A stretch of DNA of 64,000 nucleotides, taken from positions 42,668 through 106,667 of the forward strand of contig JAVBNN010000003.1 in assembly GCA_031551525.1 (NCBI GenBank), read 5' to 3'. Positions 51,072 through 60,054 of this stretch are shown here, one piece after another (within the stretch, counting starts at the first letter, position 1; the number at the start of each line of letters is the position of its first letter). Made by a program: the position numbers and the translations under genes. The stretch is from JAVBNN01 sp031551525. GTDB lineage: Bacteria; Bacillota; Negativicutes; Acidaminococcales; JAISLQ01. The notes beneath the pieces are model-generated. The model did not search any database. It saw nothing but the letters and a program-made list of their open reading frames with translations, and was not told where the DNA came from.

Positions 51072-51488
51072 ATGAAAGTTTCTATTATCTATTGGAGTGG
51101 CACTGGAAATACCGAGGCTATGGCCCGCCTGATAGCCGAAGGCGCTACTGCCGGAGGCGCTGATTGTACAGTCAAAGGCGTAGCCGAAGCTTCTCTGGAC
51201 GATGTCAAAAACGCTGATGTAGTGGCTTTGGGCTGTCCATCTATGGGCGACGAGGTACTGGAAGAGTCTGAATTTCAGCCATTCCTAGCGTCCGTGATGG
51301 AGGCTGTGAAAGGCAAAAAAATCGCCTTGTTTGGTTCATACGGCTGGGGTGACGGTCGCTGGATGCGTGAATGGACAGTGTGTATGACCCAAGCCGGTTG
51401 CCTTATGGCAGCCGAAGGCTTGATAGTAAACGGCGCGCCGGCCGGCAATGAATGTCAGGCGCTCGGCAAAACCATCGCCGCAAATTAA
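51072..51488 (+). CDS. flavodoxin
   Basis: A 138-residue FMN electron carrier. The phosphate-binding loop is WSGTGNTEAMA (residues 8-18). The 50s-loop analogue is LGCPSMGDEVLEESEFQPF, and GSYGWGDGRWMREW is the 90s loop. Typical short-chain flavodoxin length. Replaces ferredoxin under iron limitation. Follows DUF3793 in one operon and ends before a strong terminator. Confidence 0.95.
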   Translation: MKVSIIYWSGTGNTEAMARLIAEGATAGGADCTVKGVAEASLDDVKNADVVALGCPSMGDEVLEESEFQPFLASVMEAVKGKKIALFGSYGWGDGRWMREWTVCMTQAGCLMAAEGLIVNGAPAGNECQALGKTIAAN

Positions 51489-51567
51489 TTTTGCTCCCTC
51501 CGGCATAAAAAGTTACCCCTAATCTTTTTATGCTATTCCCCAAGATAGACATTCCCCTATTAAGAAG

Positions 51568-51601
51568 GCGCCCCCGGCTCAAAACCGGGGGCGCCTTTTT
51601 T
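51568..51601. terminator. bidirectional terminator after flavodoxin
   Basis: GGCGCCCCCGG / CCGGGGGCGCC stem with a CTCAAAA loop followed by TTTTTT; the convergent HAD gene ends 8 nt beyond it. Confidence 0.9.
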
Positions 51602-51608
51602 GCTGTGT

Positions 51609-52406
51609 TTATTTTTCCGAAAGCACCCGCGCTATATCTCCGATGCTTTCAAATATTATATCCGGTTGTACGGAGCTATCTTTTAGATCGTCCCTCCTGG
51701 CTTCCCCTGTGAGAAGCAGTATGGACAGGATGCCGTTATCTGCGCCCAGCGCTATATCAGTATATAAGCGGTCGCCCACAACCGCCAGTTGCTCTGTTTT
51801 GAACCCGGTAGTCGCCAGTACAACGTCTATCATGTAGCGGCTGGGTTTACCCGTCACCATTTCGCATTTTACCCCGGTGGCTGTTTCTATCAGGGCAACC
51901 ATGCTGCCGCAGTCCGGCAGGTATTTGCCACCCTCGAGCGGGCAACGCACATCTGGATGGGTCGCCATATAAGGTACGCCGGCATCTATATATTGACAGG
52001 CCATCGCCAGACTGTCATAGGAAAGCGTGATATCAAAGCCGACTACTACATAATCTGCCGCCCCATCAGATACTACAGCAAAATCAGCTGCCGACAGCAG
52101 GTGTTTTAGTTCCGGTGTGCCGAGTACAAACAGTTTATGTGCTTTTTTACCCGACAGATAGCTTATCGCCGAATGCGTAGATATTATTATCCGCTCTTCG
52201 GGCACGTCTATACCCATTTTAGCCAGTTTTTTCCGGTAATGCGCCTGGTCGCGCGAAGAATTGTTGGTCAGAAAATAATACTGTTTGCCTTGTCTGTCAA
52301 GCAGTGACAACGTTTCCAGTGTGCCGGGCAGCAGATCGTCACCGAGGTAGACCGTCCCATCCATGTCAAATAAAAAACACTCCACTGTTGCTAGTTTTTC
52401 TTGCAT
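51609..52406 (-). CDS. HAD-IIA family hydrolase (NagD-like phosphatase)
   Basis: A 265-residue HAD phosphatase. Motif I is FLFDMDGTVYLGD (about 11-23) with nucleophile and acid Asp. Motif II is YYFLTNNSSRD. The type IIA cap occupies about 70-180 and motif III/IV is VTGKPS .. VVGDRLYTDIALG. Substrates of the family are nucleotide monophosphates or sugar phosphates such as glycerol phosphate; not assignable here. Ribosome site AAAGGGAG. Confidence 0.9.
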   Translation of the reverse strand: MQEKLATVECFLFDMDGTVYLGDDLLPGTLETLSLLDRQGKQYYFLTNNSSRDQAHYRKKLAKMGIDVPEERIIISTHSAISYLSGKKAHKLFVLGTPELKHLLSAADFAVVSDGAADYVVVGFDITLSYDSLAMACQYIDAGVPYMATHPDVRCPLEGGKYLPDCGSMVALIETATGVKCEMVTGKPSRYMIDVVLATTGFKTEQLAVVGDRLYTDIALGADNGILSILLLTGEARRDDLKDSSVQPDIIFESIGDIARVLSEK

Positions 52407-52460
52407 TTACAAATATCTCCCTTTATGCATCGGTAGATTTGGTATATAATATAAAAATGG

Positions 52461-53159
52461 TTACATTATCTGTGAAGCATTTTCCACTGAAGTGATGAAC
52501 TCTTGTTGTTCCATTTGCAAAAGCATCCGGTTAAACAACTCTTTTTCCGTTTTACCGACTTGCAGATAGGTATTTATGGCGATAGTGTGGTCAGTGATAT
52601 TGCGTGTCACATTCACCGCTTTTATCCTCACACCCTGCATTTGCAGTTGTTCCATGATGCGTTCAAGGTTGCCCGGCTCGTCCCTGGTGACGATGCGCAG
52701 CTGGCAGCGTTCGCTATGCTTGGAAAAGTTAACGGCTTTGCCCCAACGGGCAAAAACAATGAGCGTAGCCAGCATTAGCAAGGTAGAGAAAAATCCTATG
52801 ATATACATGCCGGCGCCAATGGAAAGGCCAATGGCCGATACCATCCAGATACTGGCTGCGGTCGTCAATCCTTTTACTGTAACCCCTTCATGCATGATAG
52901 TGCCCGCGCCCAAAAAGCCGACGCCGCTCACCACCTGGGCAGCCAGCCGGGCCGGATCGCGCGGCGTAGTAGAACCGGCAAATTCACTAAACCCATACAT
53001 GGAAACGATCATAAAAAGGCACGATCCCATGCAGACCAGTGTGTGCGTGCGAAAACCAGCCGGCCGCTCGCCACTCTCGCGTTCCAAACCTATCGCGCCG
53101 CCTAGAATGCCGGACATTACCAGCCTCAATGCCATATCTATCTGTATGTTGTCGAACAT
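52461..53159 (-). CDS. MgtC/SapB family membrane protein
   Basis: A 232-residue membrane protein. The MgtC domain has four or five spans with GAIGLERESGERPAGFRTHTLVCMGS and RLAAQVVSGVGFLGAGTI, the family signatures. A C-terminal ACT-like cytosolic domain (about 150-232) follows. MgtC proteins are linked to low-Mg2+ adaptation and modulation of ATP synthase in pathogens; SapB-type homologues are common in free-living bacteria. Divergent from the GlpA-like gene. Confidence 0.92.
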   Translation of the reverse strand: MFDNIQIDMALRLVMSGILGGAIGLERESGERPAGFRTHTLVCMGSCLFMIVSMYGFSEFAGSTTPRDPARLAAQVVSGVGFLGAGTIMHEGVTVKGLTTAASIWMVSAIGLSIGAGMYIIGFFSTLLMLATLIVFARWGKAVNFSKHSERCQLRIVTRDEPGNLERIMEQLQMQGVRIKAVNVTRNITDHTIAINTYLQVGKTEKELFNRMLLQMEQQEFITSVENASQIM

Positions 53160-53259
53160 GTTTACACCTCATGAATAAAATTTACAATCTATTTCTTCCG
53201 ATTATACCAAAAAACTGTTACCGGCGCAGCCTTTTAATTTTTACTTAGGAAGTGACTAA

Positions 53260-54735
53260 ATGTACCCGCAAAAAAATTTCAACGTCGTTATCGTCGGCGG
53301 CGGTATAATCGGTACCGCGATCGCTTATGAGTTAGCAAAATACCAGTTGTCCGTGGCGCTTTTGGAAAAAGAGCCCGACCTGTCGACCGGCACCACTAAA
53401 GCCAACAGCGGCATACTGCACGCCGGGTTCGACGCTCCCACCGGTTCGCTGAAAGCCCTTACCAATGTGCGTGGCATAGAGCTATACCGGAAAATCGAAA
53501 AAGACTTGAAACTCGATATAAAATGGTGTGGCTCTCTGGTGGTCGCCAAAACCGCTGAAGAAACAGCCAAGCTGGAAGAGCTTATAGCACGCGGCGAAGC
53601 TAACGGAGTAACTGGTTTAAAAATACTGTCGCGCGAAGAAGTCCTCTTGCGCGAACCTCACCTTGCCGGTGAACTTGCCGGAGCGCTTTATGCGCCGTCT
53701 GCCGGCGTCATCTGGCCGTTCGGCGCGGCTATTGCTTTTGCCGAGTGCGCCAAACAAAACGGCGTCGAGATAATAACCGACTGCGACGTTACTGGCTTTG
53801 AGCTGAAAAATGGCGCCATCGTCGGTGTAAATACCAGTAAAGGATATATCGAAACCAGTTTTGTCGTCAACGCCGCCGGTCTTTATGCCGATACGCTCAG
53901 CCGACTGGCGGGCGACAACAGCTTTACCATCAACCCGCGGCGCGGCGAATATCTTTTGTTTGACGATACTGCCAGCAGTCAGCTGGTAGATTCCATTATC
54001 TTCCCTTTGCCGACTAAACTCGGGAAAGGCATCCTCGTTTGTACCACCACACACAACAGCGTATTTATCGGCCCCAGCTCGGAGACTGTCGGGGACAAGG
54101 AAGATACTTCTACGACCACCGCCGGTATGCAGCACATCATAGACAGTGTACGTGGCATCATGCCTAAATTGCCGCTTAACGCAGTCATCACAGAGTTTTC
54201 CGGTTTGCGCGCTGTGGCCGATACAGATGATTTTATCATCGGCGCTTCCAACTCGGTAAAAGGACTCCTCCTCGCCGCCGGCATGCAGTCTCCCGGCCTG
54301 AGCGCCGCGCCCGCCGTAGCCGAACTGATCGCGCAAAGTTTGCAGGAATGCGGGCTGAAACTGGTGAAAAAAGAAAGCTTCGCCCCTGCCCTCCCCGCTA
54401 AAACAATATTTCGTCACTTGCCGCAGGAAGATAAGGCGGCAGCTATAAAAGATAATCCCGCCTACGGGCGCATCATCTGCCGTTGCGAAACTATCAGTGA
54501 GGCGGAAATAATCGAGGCAATTCATTCACCTTGCGGCGCGCGTACCGTCGACGGAGTAAAGCGCCGGGTACGTGCCGGCATGGGCCGCTGCCAGGGCGGT
54601 TTTTGCGGGCCGCGCGTGATCGCGATCCTGGCCCGTGAGCTGGGCGTCGGCATAACGGATATAGTCAAGGAAAGTGCATCTTCCCAGCTATTTTTCCCAA
54701 AGCTGTCGGCCGGGGAGGTGTTTCCCAATGAATAA
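53260..54735 (+). CDS. GlpA/GlpO-like FAD-dependent dehydrogenase with BFD [2Fe-2S] domain
   Basis: A 491-residue FAD oxidoreductase of the glycerol-3-phosphate dehydrogenase/L-2-hydroxyglutarate oxidase superfamily. FAD loop GGGIIGTAIA (13-22), STGTTKANSGILHAGFD near 45, and a C-terminal BFD-like [2Fe-2S] domain with Cys in IICRCETISE (about 405) and MGRCQGGFCGP (about 445). This is the three-gene glpA-type set with the next FAD protein and DUF1667, as found in anaerobes beside glpK; here no kinase or permease is adjacent. The substrate may still be glycerol-3-phosphate. Confidence 0.9.
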   Translation: MYPQKNFNVVIVGGGIIGTAIAYELAKYQLSVALLEKEPDLSTGTTKANSGILHAGFDAPTGSLKALTNVRGIELYRKIEKDLKLDIKWCGSLVVAKTAEETAKLEELIARGEANGVTGLKILSREEVLLREPHLAGELAGALYAPSAGVIWPFGAAIAFAECAKQNGVEIITDCDVTGFELKNGAIVGVNTSKGYIETSFVVNAAGLYADTLSRLAGDNSFTINPRRGEYLLFDDTASSQLVDSIIFPLPTKLGKGILVCTTTHNSVFIGPSSETVGDKEDTSTTTAGMQHIIDSVRGIMPKLPLNAVITEFSGLRAVADTDDFIIGASNSVKGLLLAAGMQSPGLSAAPAVAELIAQSLQECGLKLVKKESFAPALPAKTIFRHLPQEDKAAAIKDNPAYGRIICRCETISEAEIIEAIHSPCGARTVDGVKRRVRAGMGRCQGGFCGPRVIAILARELGVGITDIVKESASSQLFFPKLSAGEVFPNE

Positions 54736-55987
54736 CAGCTATCAGGTAGTCATCATCGGCGGCGGTCCGGCAGGACTGTCCGCCGCGCACAGCGCCGCCG
54801 AGGCCGGGGCAAAGAGCGTGCTCGTTATAGAGCGCGACCGCGAGCTGGGCGGGATACTTCAGCAGTGCATACACAACGGTTTTGGCCTGAAGCACTTCAA
54901 GGAGGAACTTACCGGCCCCGCTTACGCAGAACGTTGTTATGAAGCAGTGAAAAACCTGCCCAATGTTGATTTTCTCATTGATACTATGGTCATAGAGATA
55001 TTGCCCGACAAGACCGTAATAGCTACCAGTCCCCTGCACGGCCTTTTGACTATCAAGGCTGGAGCCATAGTGCTGGCCATGGGCTGCCGCGAGCGCACAC
55101 GCGGCGCCATCCGCATCCCGGGGGAGCGTCCGGCCGGAGTATTTACTGCCGGAGCCGCCCAGCGCATGGTCAATATGGAAGGCTTCATACCGGGCAAACA
55201 GGCTGTCATCCTGGGTTCCGGCGACATCGGCCTCATCATGGCCCGCCGTCTGTCACTCGAAGGCGTGAAGGTCCTGGCCTGCCTGGAGCTGGCGCCTTAT
55301 TCCGGCGGCCTGACGCGCAATATCGTCCAATGCCTGGACGACTATGACATACCGCTTTACCTGTCGCATACTATTGCTAAAATACACGGCCACGACCGGG
55401 TCACCGGCGTAACCTGCACAAAGGTCGATGAAAAATTCAATCCGGTTCCTGGCAGTGAATTTTATCTTGACTGCGATACTTTGTTGCTGTCCGTCGGGCT
55501 TATCCCGGAAAATGAATTGTCCCGCAAAATAAATATCCCGATGGACCCCCTGACTTGCGGCCCGCTGGTCGACCAATATCGCCACACTCTGGTGGAAGGC
55601 GTATTTGCCGCAGGTAATGTCGTGCACGTACACGACCTGGCCGATTTCGCCTCAGAAGAAGCGGAGATCGCCGGACGTTCGGCCGCCCTCTATGCCGTGG
55701 GCAAGCTGCCCGCCGTCAGAAAAAGCATTGAGGTAAAAGCTGGCGAGGGTCTTCGTACCATAGTTCCCCAGCGTTTATCCTTATCAGATACACATCAGGA
55801 CGTGCTGCTCTTTATCAGGCCGAGCGCCCCGCTGCGTGACGCCAGACTGTCGACATCTTCCGATGGTCACACTCTAGCCACCCACCCGCTGCCGGTCGCC
55901 AAACCGGGTGAGATGATCGTATCCACCCTGGCGGCAGGAAAAATCAACCAACTGGATAGCCAGTTACTACTTGAACTTAGGAAGTGA
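54728..55987 (+). CDS. FAD/NAD(P)-dependent oxidoreductase of the GlpA-DUF1667 trio
   Basis: A 419-residue two-dinucleotide-binding flavoprotein (FAD loop GGGPAGLSAAHSA at 11-23; second loop GSGDIGLIMARR near 177; EGVFAAGNV near 295 binding FAD). It probably passes electrons from the GlpA-like subunit to NAD or another acceptor. The start overlaps the previous gene by 8 nt behind GGGGAGGTG. Length and order match the trio known from Thermotoga and Clostridia. Confidence 0.9.
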   Translation: MNNSYQVVIIGGGPAGLSAAHSAAEAGAKSVLVIERDRELGGILQQCIHNGFGLKHFKEELTGPAYAERCYEAVKNLPNVDFLIDTMVIEILPDKTVIATSPLHGLLTIKAGAIVLAMGCRERTRGAIRIPGERPAGVFTAGAAQRMVNMEGFIPGKQAVILGSGDIGLIMARRLSLEGVKVLACLELAPYSGGLTRNIVQCLDDYDIPLYLSHTIAKIHGHDRVTGVTCTKVDEKFNPVPGSEFYLDCDTLLLSVGLIPENELSRKINIPMDPLTCGPLVDQYRHTLVEGVFAAGNVVHVHDLADFASEEAEIAGRSAALYAVGKLPAVRKSIEVKAGEGLRTIVPQRLSLSDTHQDVLLFIRPSAPLRDARLSTSSDGHTLATHPLPVAKPGEMIVSTLAAGKINQLDSQLLLELRK

Positions 55988-55992
55988 TTGTC

Positions 55993-56373
55993 TTGGCACA
56001 GGAAATAAGGTGCGTCAACTGTATCGTTTGCCCTATGAGCTGCGAAATAAGCGTGACCATGGAGGACGGGAAAATAATAGATGTGAGCAATTTTGCCTGC
56101 CCACGCGGTAAAAACTACGCCATGGAGGAAGTTACCGCGCCGAAACGCATGCTCACCTCCACTGTTAAAATTAAAAATGCCTTTCTACCATTATTGCCGG
56201 TCGTATCGTCCGAGCCGCTGCCCAAAGGGTCGGTTGCGTCATGTGCGGACGCACTGCGCCGCGTAACCGTAGCGGCGCCCGTCAAACAGGGCGATGTTAT
56301 AGTAAAAAATATCTGCGGCCTTGGCGCAGATATAGTAGCCTCACGCAGCATGGCTGTGCTGGCAACGAATTGA
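55993..56373 (+). CDS. DUF1667 family protein
   Basis: A 126-residue DUF1667 protein. The N-terminal Cys cluster IRCVNCIVCPMSC (C7, C10, C13, C17) followed by FACPRGKNYA suggests an iron-sulfur or zinc site. Start: TTG 55993 sits 6 nt after AGGAAGTG; the GTG three codons earlier, overlapping the previous stop, is the alternative. Third gene of the redox trio, probably an electron-transfer or stability subunit. A hairpin terminator follows. Confidence 0.87.
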   Translation: MAQEIRCVNCIVCPMSCEISVTMEDGKIIDVSNFACPRGKNYAMEEVTAPKRMLTSTVKIKNAFLPLLPVVSSEPLPKGSVASCADALRRVTVAAPVKQGDVIVKNICGLGADIVASRSMAVLATN

Positions 56374-56378
56374 AACAA

Positions 56379-56408
56379 AAAATCCGCCATAAGGCGGATT
56401 TTTTGTTT
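56379..56408. terminator. bidirectional terminator between DUF1667 and the CofE-like gene
   Basis: AAAATCCGCC / GGCGGATTTT stem with an ATAA loop and flanking A- and T-runs; the two convergent genes end on either side. Confidence 0.85.
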
Positions 56409-57595
56409 TATTCGGTCGCGTAGTTATCGAAATAGCCCTGTATCAGAACGATCGGCGTACCTTTGTCGCCACTGCCGGTAGTCAGGTCGCACAGGCTGCC
56501 CAGAAGGTCGGTCAGCTGGCGCGGTGTGGTGCCGGTAGCATCATCGGAGGAAGAGCTGTTGCCGTTCTTGCCATTGATGCGTTTTTTCATGGCGTCTACC
56601 ATGTCCTGGCTAGCAAGACCGGCCAGGTCGTTATCTGCGATATACTTTATTTTTATCTCCTGCGGCATGCCGTTCAGGCCTTTGGTAAAACCGGGCGATA
56701 CGCAAGGGTCGGCCAGCTCCCATATCTTGCCTACCGGGTCTTTGAAGGCGCCGTCGCCGTAGATCATGACTTCTATATGTTTGCCGGTTTTTTGCCTGAC
56801 CAGTTCTTGTATGCTGTCTACCACTGGCTGGCAGTCGCGCGGAAAGAGTTTTATGCAGTCTTCCTTGGCCTTATTGGAGCCAAGTATGCCGTATTCAGGG
56901 TTGTAGCCGCCGCCGTTGACCGGCGCGCTGAGGACTTCATCCAGGGTATGCACTTTATCCGCGCCCGCCGCAAGAAGGATCTTTTTAGTGCGGAAACGCT
57001 CATGGATATTTGCTACCAGCATTTCTTTGCTGTATTTGAGGGCGTCTTTGGGCTTGTTGGTTAAAATTATCTCGATCTGCCCAGGTCGACCCAGGCTCTT
57101 ATAGTACTCGACATAATCAAGACCGGTAAAGGGGTGTTTGAACTCTTTGCCAAAAATTTTCCGGTACTTTTCTTCGGTCAAAAGGTCTGTATAAGGGTCT
57201 ATGCCTGCCTGGTCCATGATGTCGACGTCCATCAGGTGGTTGCCCACTTCGTCCGAAGGATAGTTGAGCAGAAGGTAGATTTTCTTGCCGGTCATGGCCA
57301 CACCTTTTAGCAGGAGGGCAAAGCGGTTACGGCTGAGGATGGGAAATAATACCGCGATATCTCCTGTAAATTTGGCAGCGATATCTGTGGCAATGTCTTT
57401 CAGCGAAGCATAGTTTCCTTGTGTACGGGCTACCAGCGACTCGGTTATACCTATCACGTCGCGGTCTTTCAAGGTTATTTTTTCGCTCTCTAAAGCAGTC
57501 AAAAGCGAGTCCACCACAAAGTCTACTACATTATCCCCCGGTTTTGCTATGGGCGCGCGTATGCCCCACACAGAAGTCCCTATGTTTCTTGCCAT
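56408..57595 (-). CDS. coenzyme F420-0:L-glutamate ligase (CofE)-like protein
   Basis: A 395-residue protein whose first 250 residues match the CofE/FbiB family that adds glutamate to coenzyme F420: GTSVWGIRAPIAKPGDNVVD, RDVIGITESLVARTQGNYAS, FPILSRNRFALLLKGVA and ILTNKPKDALKY. The C-terminal 130 residues include DPCVSPGFTKGLNGMPQEIK and a Ser/Asp-rich linker (NGNSSSSDDATGT). Firmicutes of this type are not known to make F420, so another acceptor is likely. ATG 57595 is behind GGAGG. It follows prs by 38 nt on the same strand and may share its transcript. Confidence 0.8.
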   Translation of the reverse strand: MARNIGTSVWGIRAPIAKPGDNVVDFVVDSLLTALESEKITLKDRDVIGITESLVARTQGNYASLKDIATDIAAKFTGDIAVLFPILSRNRFALLLKGVAMTGKKIYLLLNYPSDEVGNHLMDVDIMDQAGIDPYTDLLTEEKYRKIFGKEFKHPFTGLDYVEYYKSLGRPGQIEIILTNKPKDALKYSKEMLVANIHERFRTKKILLAAGADKVHTLDEVLSAPVNGGGYNPEYGILGSNKAKEDCIKLFPRDCQPVVDSIQELVRQKTGKHIEVMIYGDGAFKDPVGKIWELADPCVSPGFTKGLNGMPQEIKIKYIADNDLAGLASQDMVDAMKKRINGKNGNSSSSDDATGTTPRQLTDLLGSLCDLTTGSGDKGTPIVLIQGYFDNYATE

Positions 57596-57633
57596 AGTTA
57601 TATTTCCTCCCCTAACCAAACCATACAGTATAT

Positions 57634-58605
57634 TTACTGGCTGAACATCTTACTTACAGATTGTTCGTTGAATATGCGCAAAATAGCTTCGGCAAACAAA
57701 GGCGCGATGGACACTACTTTTATTTTGCCGTTTTGCTTTTCTTTTTTTATCGGCAAAGTATCTGTGACTATTATCTCCCTGATGTCGGACTGTTCGATCA
57801 GATCGGCGGCATTGCCGCTCAGTACGGCGTGCGTGCAACAGGCGTATATTTCTCTCGCCCCCGCTTCTTTTAAGGCCTTGGCCCCTTCGACCAGAGAACC
57901 AGCTGTATCCACCGTATCATCCACCAGTATGGCGGTCTTGCCCGCTACCTCGCCTACTATATCTACCACTACTGCCACATCGGGCGCCGGCCGGCGCTTG
58001 TCGAGGATGACCAGCGGACAATCGAGGCGCTCGGCTACCCGGCGGGCACGGTTCACACCGCCCATATCCGGCGAGACTACAACAAAGTCATGGCAATAGT
58101 CGCACAGCACTTGTTTGATGTGACTGGTCAAAAGCGGCGCCGCTAACAGATGGTCCACCGGAATGTCAAAAAAACCCTCTATTTGCCCGGAGTGCAGGTC
58201 CATAGTGACCATACGGTCGGCGCCGGCGGTCATCAAAAGATTTGCCACTACTTTGGCCGCTATTGCCTCCCGGTCGCGTCCCTGGTGATCCTGCCGGGCA
58301 TAGGCGTAATAAGGCACGACCGCGGTAATAGTACGTGCAGAAGACCTTTTGAAGGCATCTATCATAACCAGAAGTTCCACTATATTTTCATTGACGGACT
58401 GGCTCATTGGCTGGATGACAAATATGTCTTTGCCCCGGACGTTTTCGCCCAGCATGACCTGTATTTCGCCGTTATTGAACCGTCCGACCACTGCCTGGCT
58501 GACTTTCGCGCCAAGGTGGGTGGCAATGCTCTCTGCCAAAGCAAAGTGTGCTGTGCCGGAAAAAACGCGCAGTTTTTCGCTTGCATCCAATAGAATTTCT
58601 TCCAT
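57634..58605 (-). CDS. prs: ribose-phosphate pyrophosphokinase
   Basis: A 323-residue PRPP synthase. It has the family elements GRFNNGEIQV, RGKDIFVIQ, the flexible loop YYAYARQDHQGRDREA, MDLHSGQIEGFF and the PRPP loop VDDTVDTAGS. Makes PRPP from ribose-5-phosphate for nucleotides, histidine and tryptophan. The glmU neighbour usual in Bacillus is not adjacent. The CofE-like gene follows. Confidence 0.97.
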   Translation of the reverse strand: MEEILLDASEKLRVFSGTAHFALAESIATHLGAKVSQAVVGRFNNGEIQVMLGENVRGKDIFVIQPMSQSVNENIVELLVMIDAFKRSSARTITAVVPYYAYARQDHQGRDREAIAAKVVANLLMTAGADRMVTMDLHSGQIEGFFDIPVDHLLAAPLLTSHIKQVLCDYCHDFVVVSPDMGGVNRARRVAERLDCPLVILDKRRPAPDVAVVVDIVGEVAGKTAILVDDTVDTAGSLVEGAKALKEAGAREIYACCTHAVLSGNAADLIEQSDIREIIVTDTLPIKKEKQNGKIKVVSIAPLFAEAILRIFNEQSVSKMFSQ

Positions 58606-58751
58606 AGCGCTACCTCCAGTTTCACAGTTTTAAAAATGTCCACATAAAATATTAACACAAAATCTTGATATGTGCTATTTAAATATTACTGTTGTGTTTA
58701 GCCTGCGGCGATAACCGCCTCGTAACAGTGTATTTCATTTTTGTAAAAGAA

Positions 58752-58801
58752 AAGCTTTTTAGGGATATGGCGCAAATGCGTCAAAACCAAAAAAGCTTTT
58801 G
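58752..58801 (-). terminator. terminator after the 406-residue helical gene
   Basis: AAAAGCTTTTT / AAAAAGCTTTT arms about 27 nt apart, with an inner GGCGC..GCGTC dyad; the T-rich right arm on the minus strand suits termination. Confidence 0.5.
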
Positions 58802-58831
58802 TGTATAAGATGCGTACACATCAATATTTTG

Positions 58832-60052
58832 TTACATTGGATAAAATATTTGCCGCTTGGCCGCCAATAACAAGAAAAGTGCTTTGGCCCGTTTACGCGC
58901 CCGGTCGGTTTTACATTTTTGCAGCCAGCTATCCCGCCAGTCGGCAAATATATTTGTTGCGTTTTCTTTTTCTTTTACTGCGGCAAATTGTATTATATGA
59001 GCCAACATACACAGGCTTTTCTGCAACAGTTCCCCTCTGGCCGACTTCCGACCGTCCGCTGACTTACGCCTCGTCAGCATATGAAAGCAGGCGATCAGCC
59101 AAGGGGTAAATATCTCTCTGGCGCGCTGCCAGCCCACCTTCAAAACTGCCGTCTTGAATCCGGTGTCAAGCGCGGACAAAATGTCGGGTAGAGCCTCTTC
59201 GTCTTCTTTCATATAAGCCGCCGCAAGTATTTTAGCCAGCACCGCCGATACGCCATCATCGGCATCCGTCTGCCCGTTGTAACGTCCTGCCGCCGCCAGC
59301 AGTTTTACGTAAAAGCCGTTTGCCAGGATCGTTCTCTTGGCGTGATACAAAGTGAAAAAGCGTCCCCAATCCCCTATGCTTTGCGCGGTGCCCTTTTGCG
59401 CGGCCAGTTCCAGCCAGGAAACAAGAACTTTGTCCCAGAGTTCTTCCTGCGCGCTGTCCATAACTTCAAAATGCCTGCCCACGAGAACACATATCTCACG
59501 AAAAAAATCCTGGTCACCGCCTCTTAAAGCGCCGTCACCTATACTTTTGGTGCAGTCGATGATCCGGTCAGCCAGCCCTTCCGGGCCCTGTTCCTTGGGC
59601 AGCCAGGTCACCAGAAAACCAATGATCCGGGCGCCGATAAAAAACTTCCCCTGCTCCATGGAAAGCGTGCCGATCATTTTAAACAGCCCGATGATTTTTC
59701 CACGTTTTCCCGCCAGGCCTTTATAAAGCAGTTTGCCACCTTCCAGCAAGTATTCCAATACTTGGAAGTTTTTCTTGTCTAGTGCGGAAAAAATAGCTGC
59801 TTTCCAGTATTCTTCCTCATTTGACCGGCCAAGCCCCTGCCCGTAAGCCAGTTTGAGCAGTTCAGCCGTATCGAGCAGGATAGCGGTTTTTTCCGCCTTC
59901 AGAGCGTATGAGAAGATCACATACAAGCCATCCAGCAGCTTGTCAGCCGCCTGGTCTTTTACCTTTCCGCTTTTTAATTTATCACTCCATTGGGCTAATT
60001 CTTTTGCCGCTCCGTCAGGTGTGTACTCCTTAAACAAACGCCGCTCTAGCAT
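58832..60052 (-). CDS. helical protein of unknown function in the pyk operon
   Basis: A 406-residue, almost wholly helical protein without signal peptide or membrane span. Repeated Leu/Ala/Lys-rich helices with Trp and Phe (LLDGLYVIFSYALKAEKTAI; REIFTPWLIACFHMLTRRKS) suggest a solenoid or scaffolding fold (TPR/HEAT-like), but no canonical repeat could be aligned. The stop of pyk lies only 2 nt upstream, so it is co-expressed with pyruvate kinase. Ends in a basic tail. Function unknown. Confidence 0.75.
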   Translation of the reverse strand: MLERRLFKEYTPDGAAKELAQWSDKLKSGKVKDQAADKLLDGLYVIFSYALKAEKTAILLDTAELLKLAYGQGLGRSNEEEYWKAAIFSALDKKNFQVLEYLLEGGKLLYKGLAGKRGKIIGLFKMIGTLSMEQGKFFIGARIIGFLVTWLPKEQGPEGLADRIIDCTKSIGDGALRGGDQDFFREICVLVGRHFEVMDSAQEELWDKVLVSWLELAAQKGTAQSIGDWGRFFTLYHAKRTILANGFYVKLLAAAGRYNGQTDADDGVSAVLAKILAAAYMKEDEEALPDILSALDTGFKTAVLKVGWQRAREIFTPWLIACFHMLTRRKSADGRKSARGELLQKSLCMLAHIIQFAAVKEKENATNIFADWRDSWLQKCKTDRARKRAKALFLLLAAKRQIFYPM

Positions 60053-60054
60053 CT

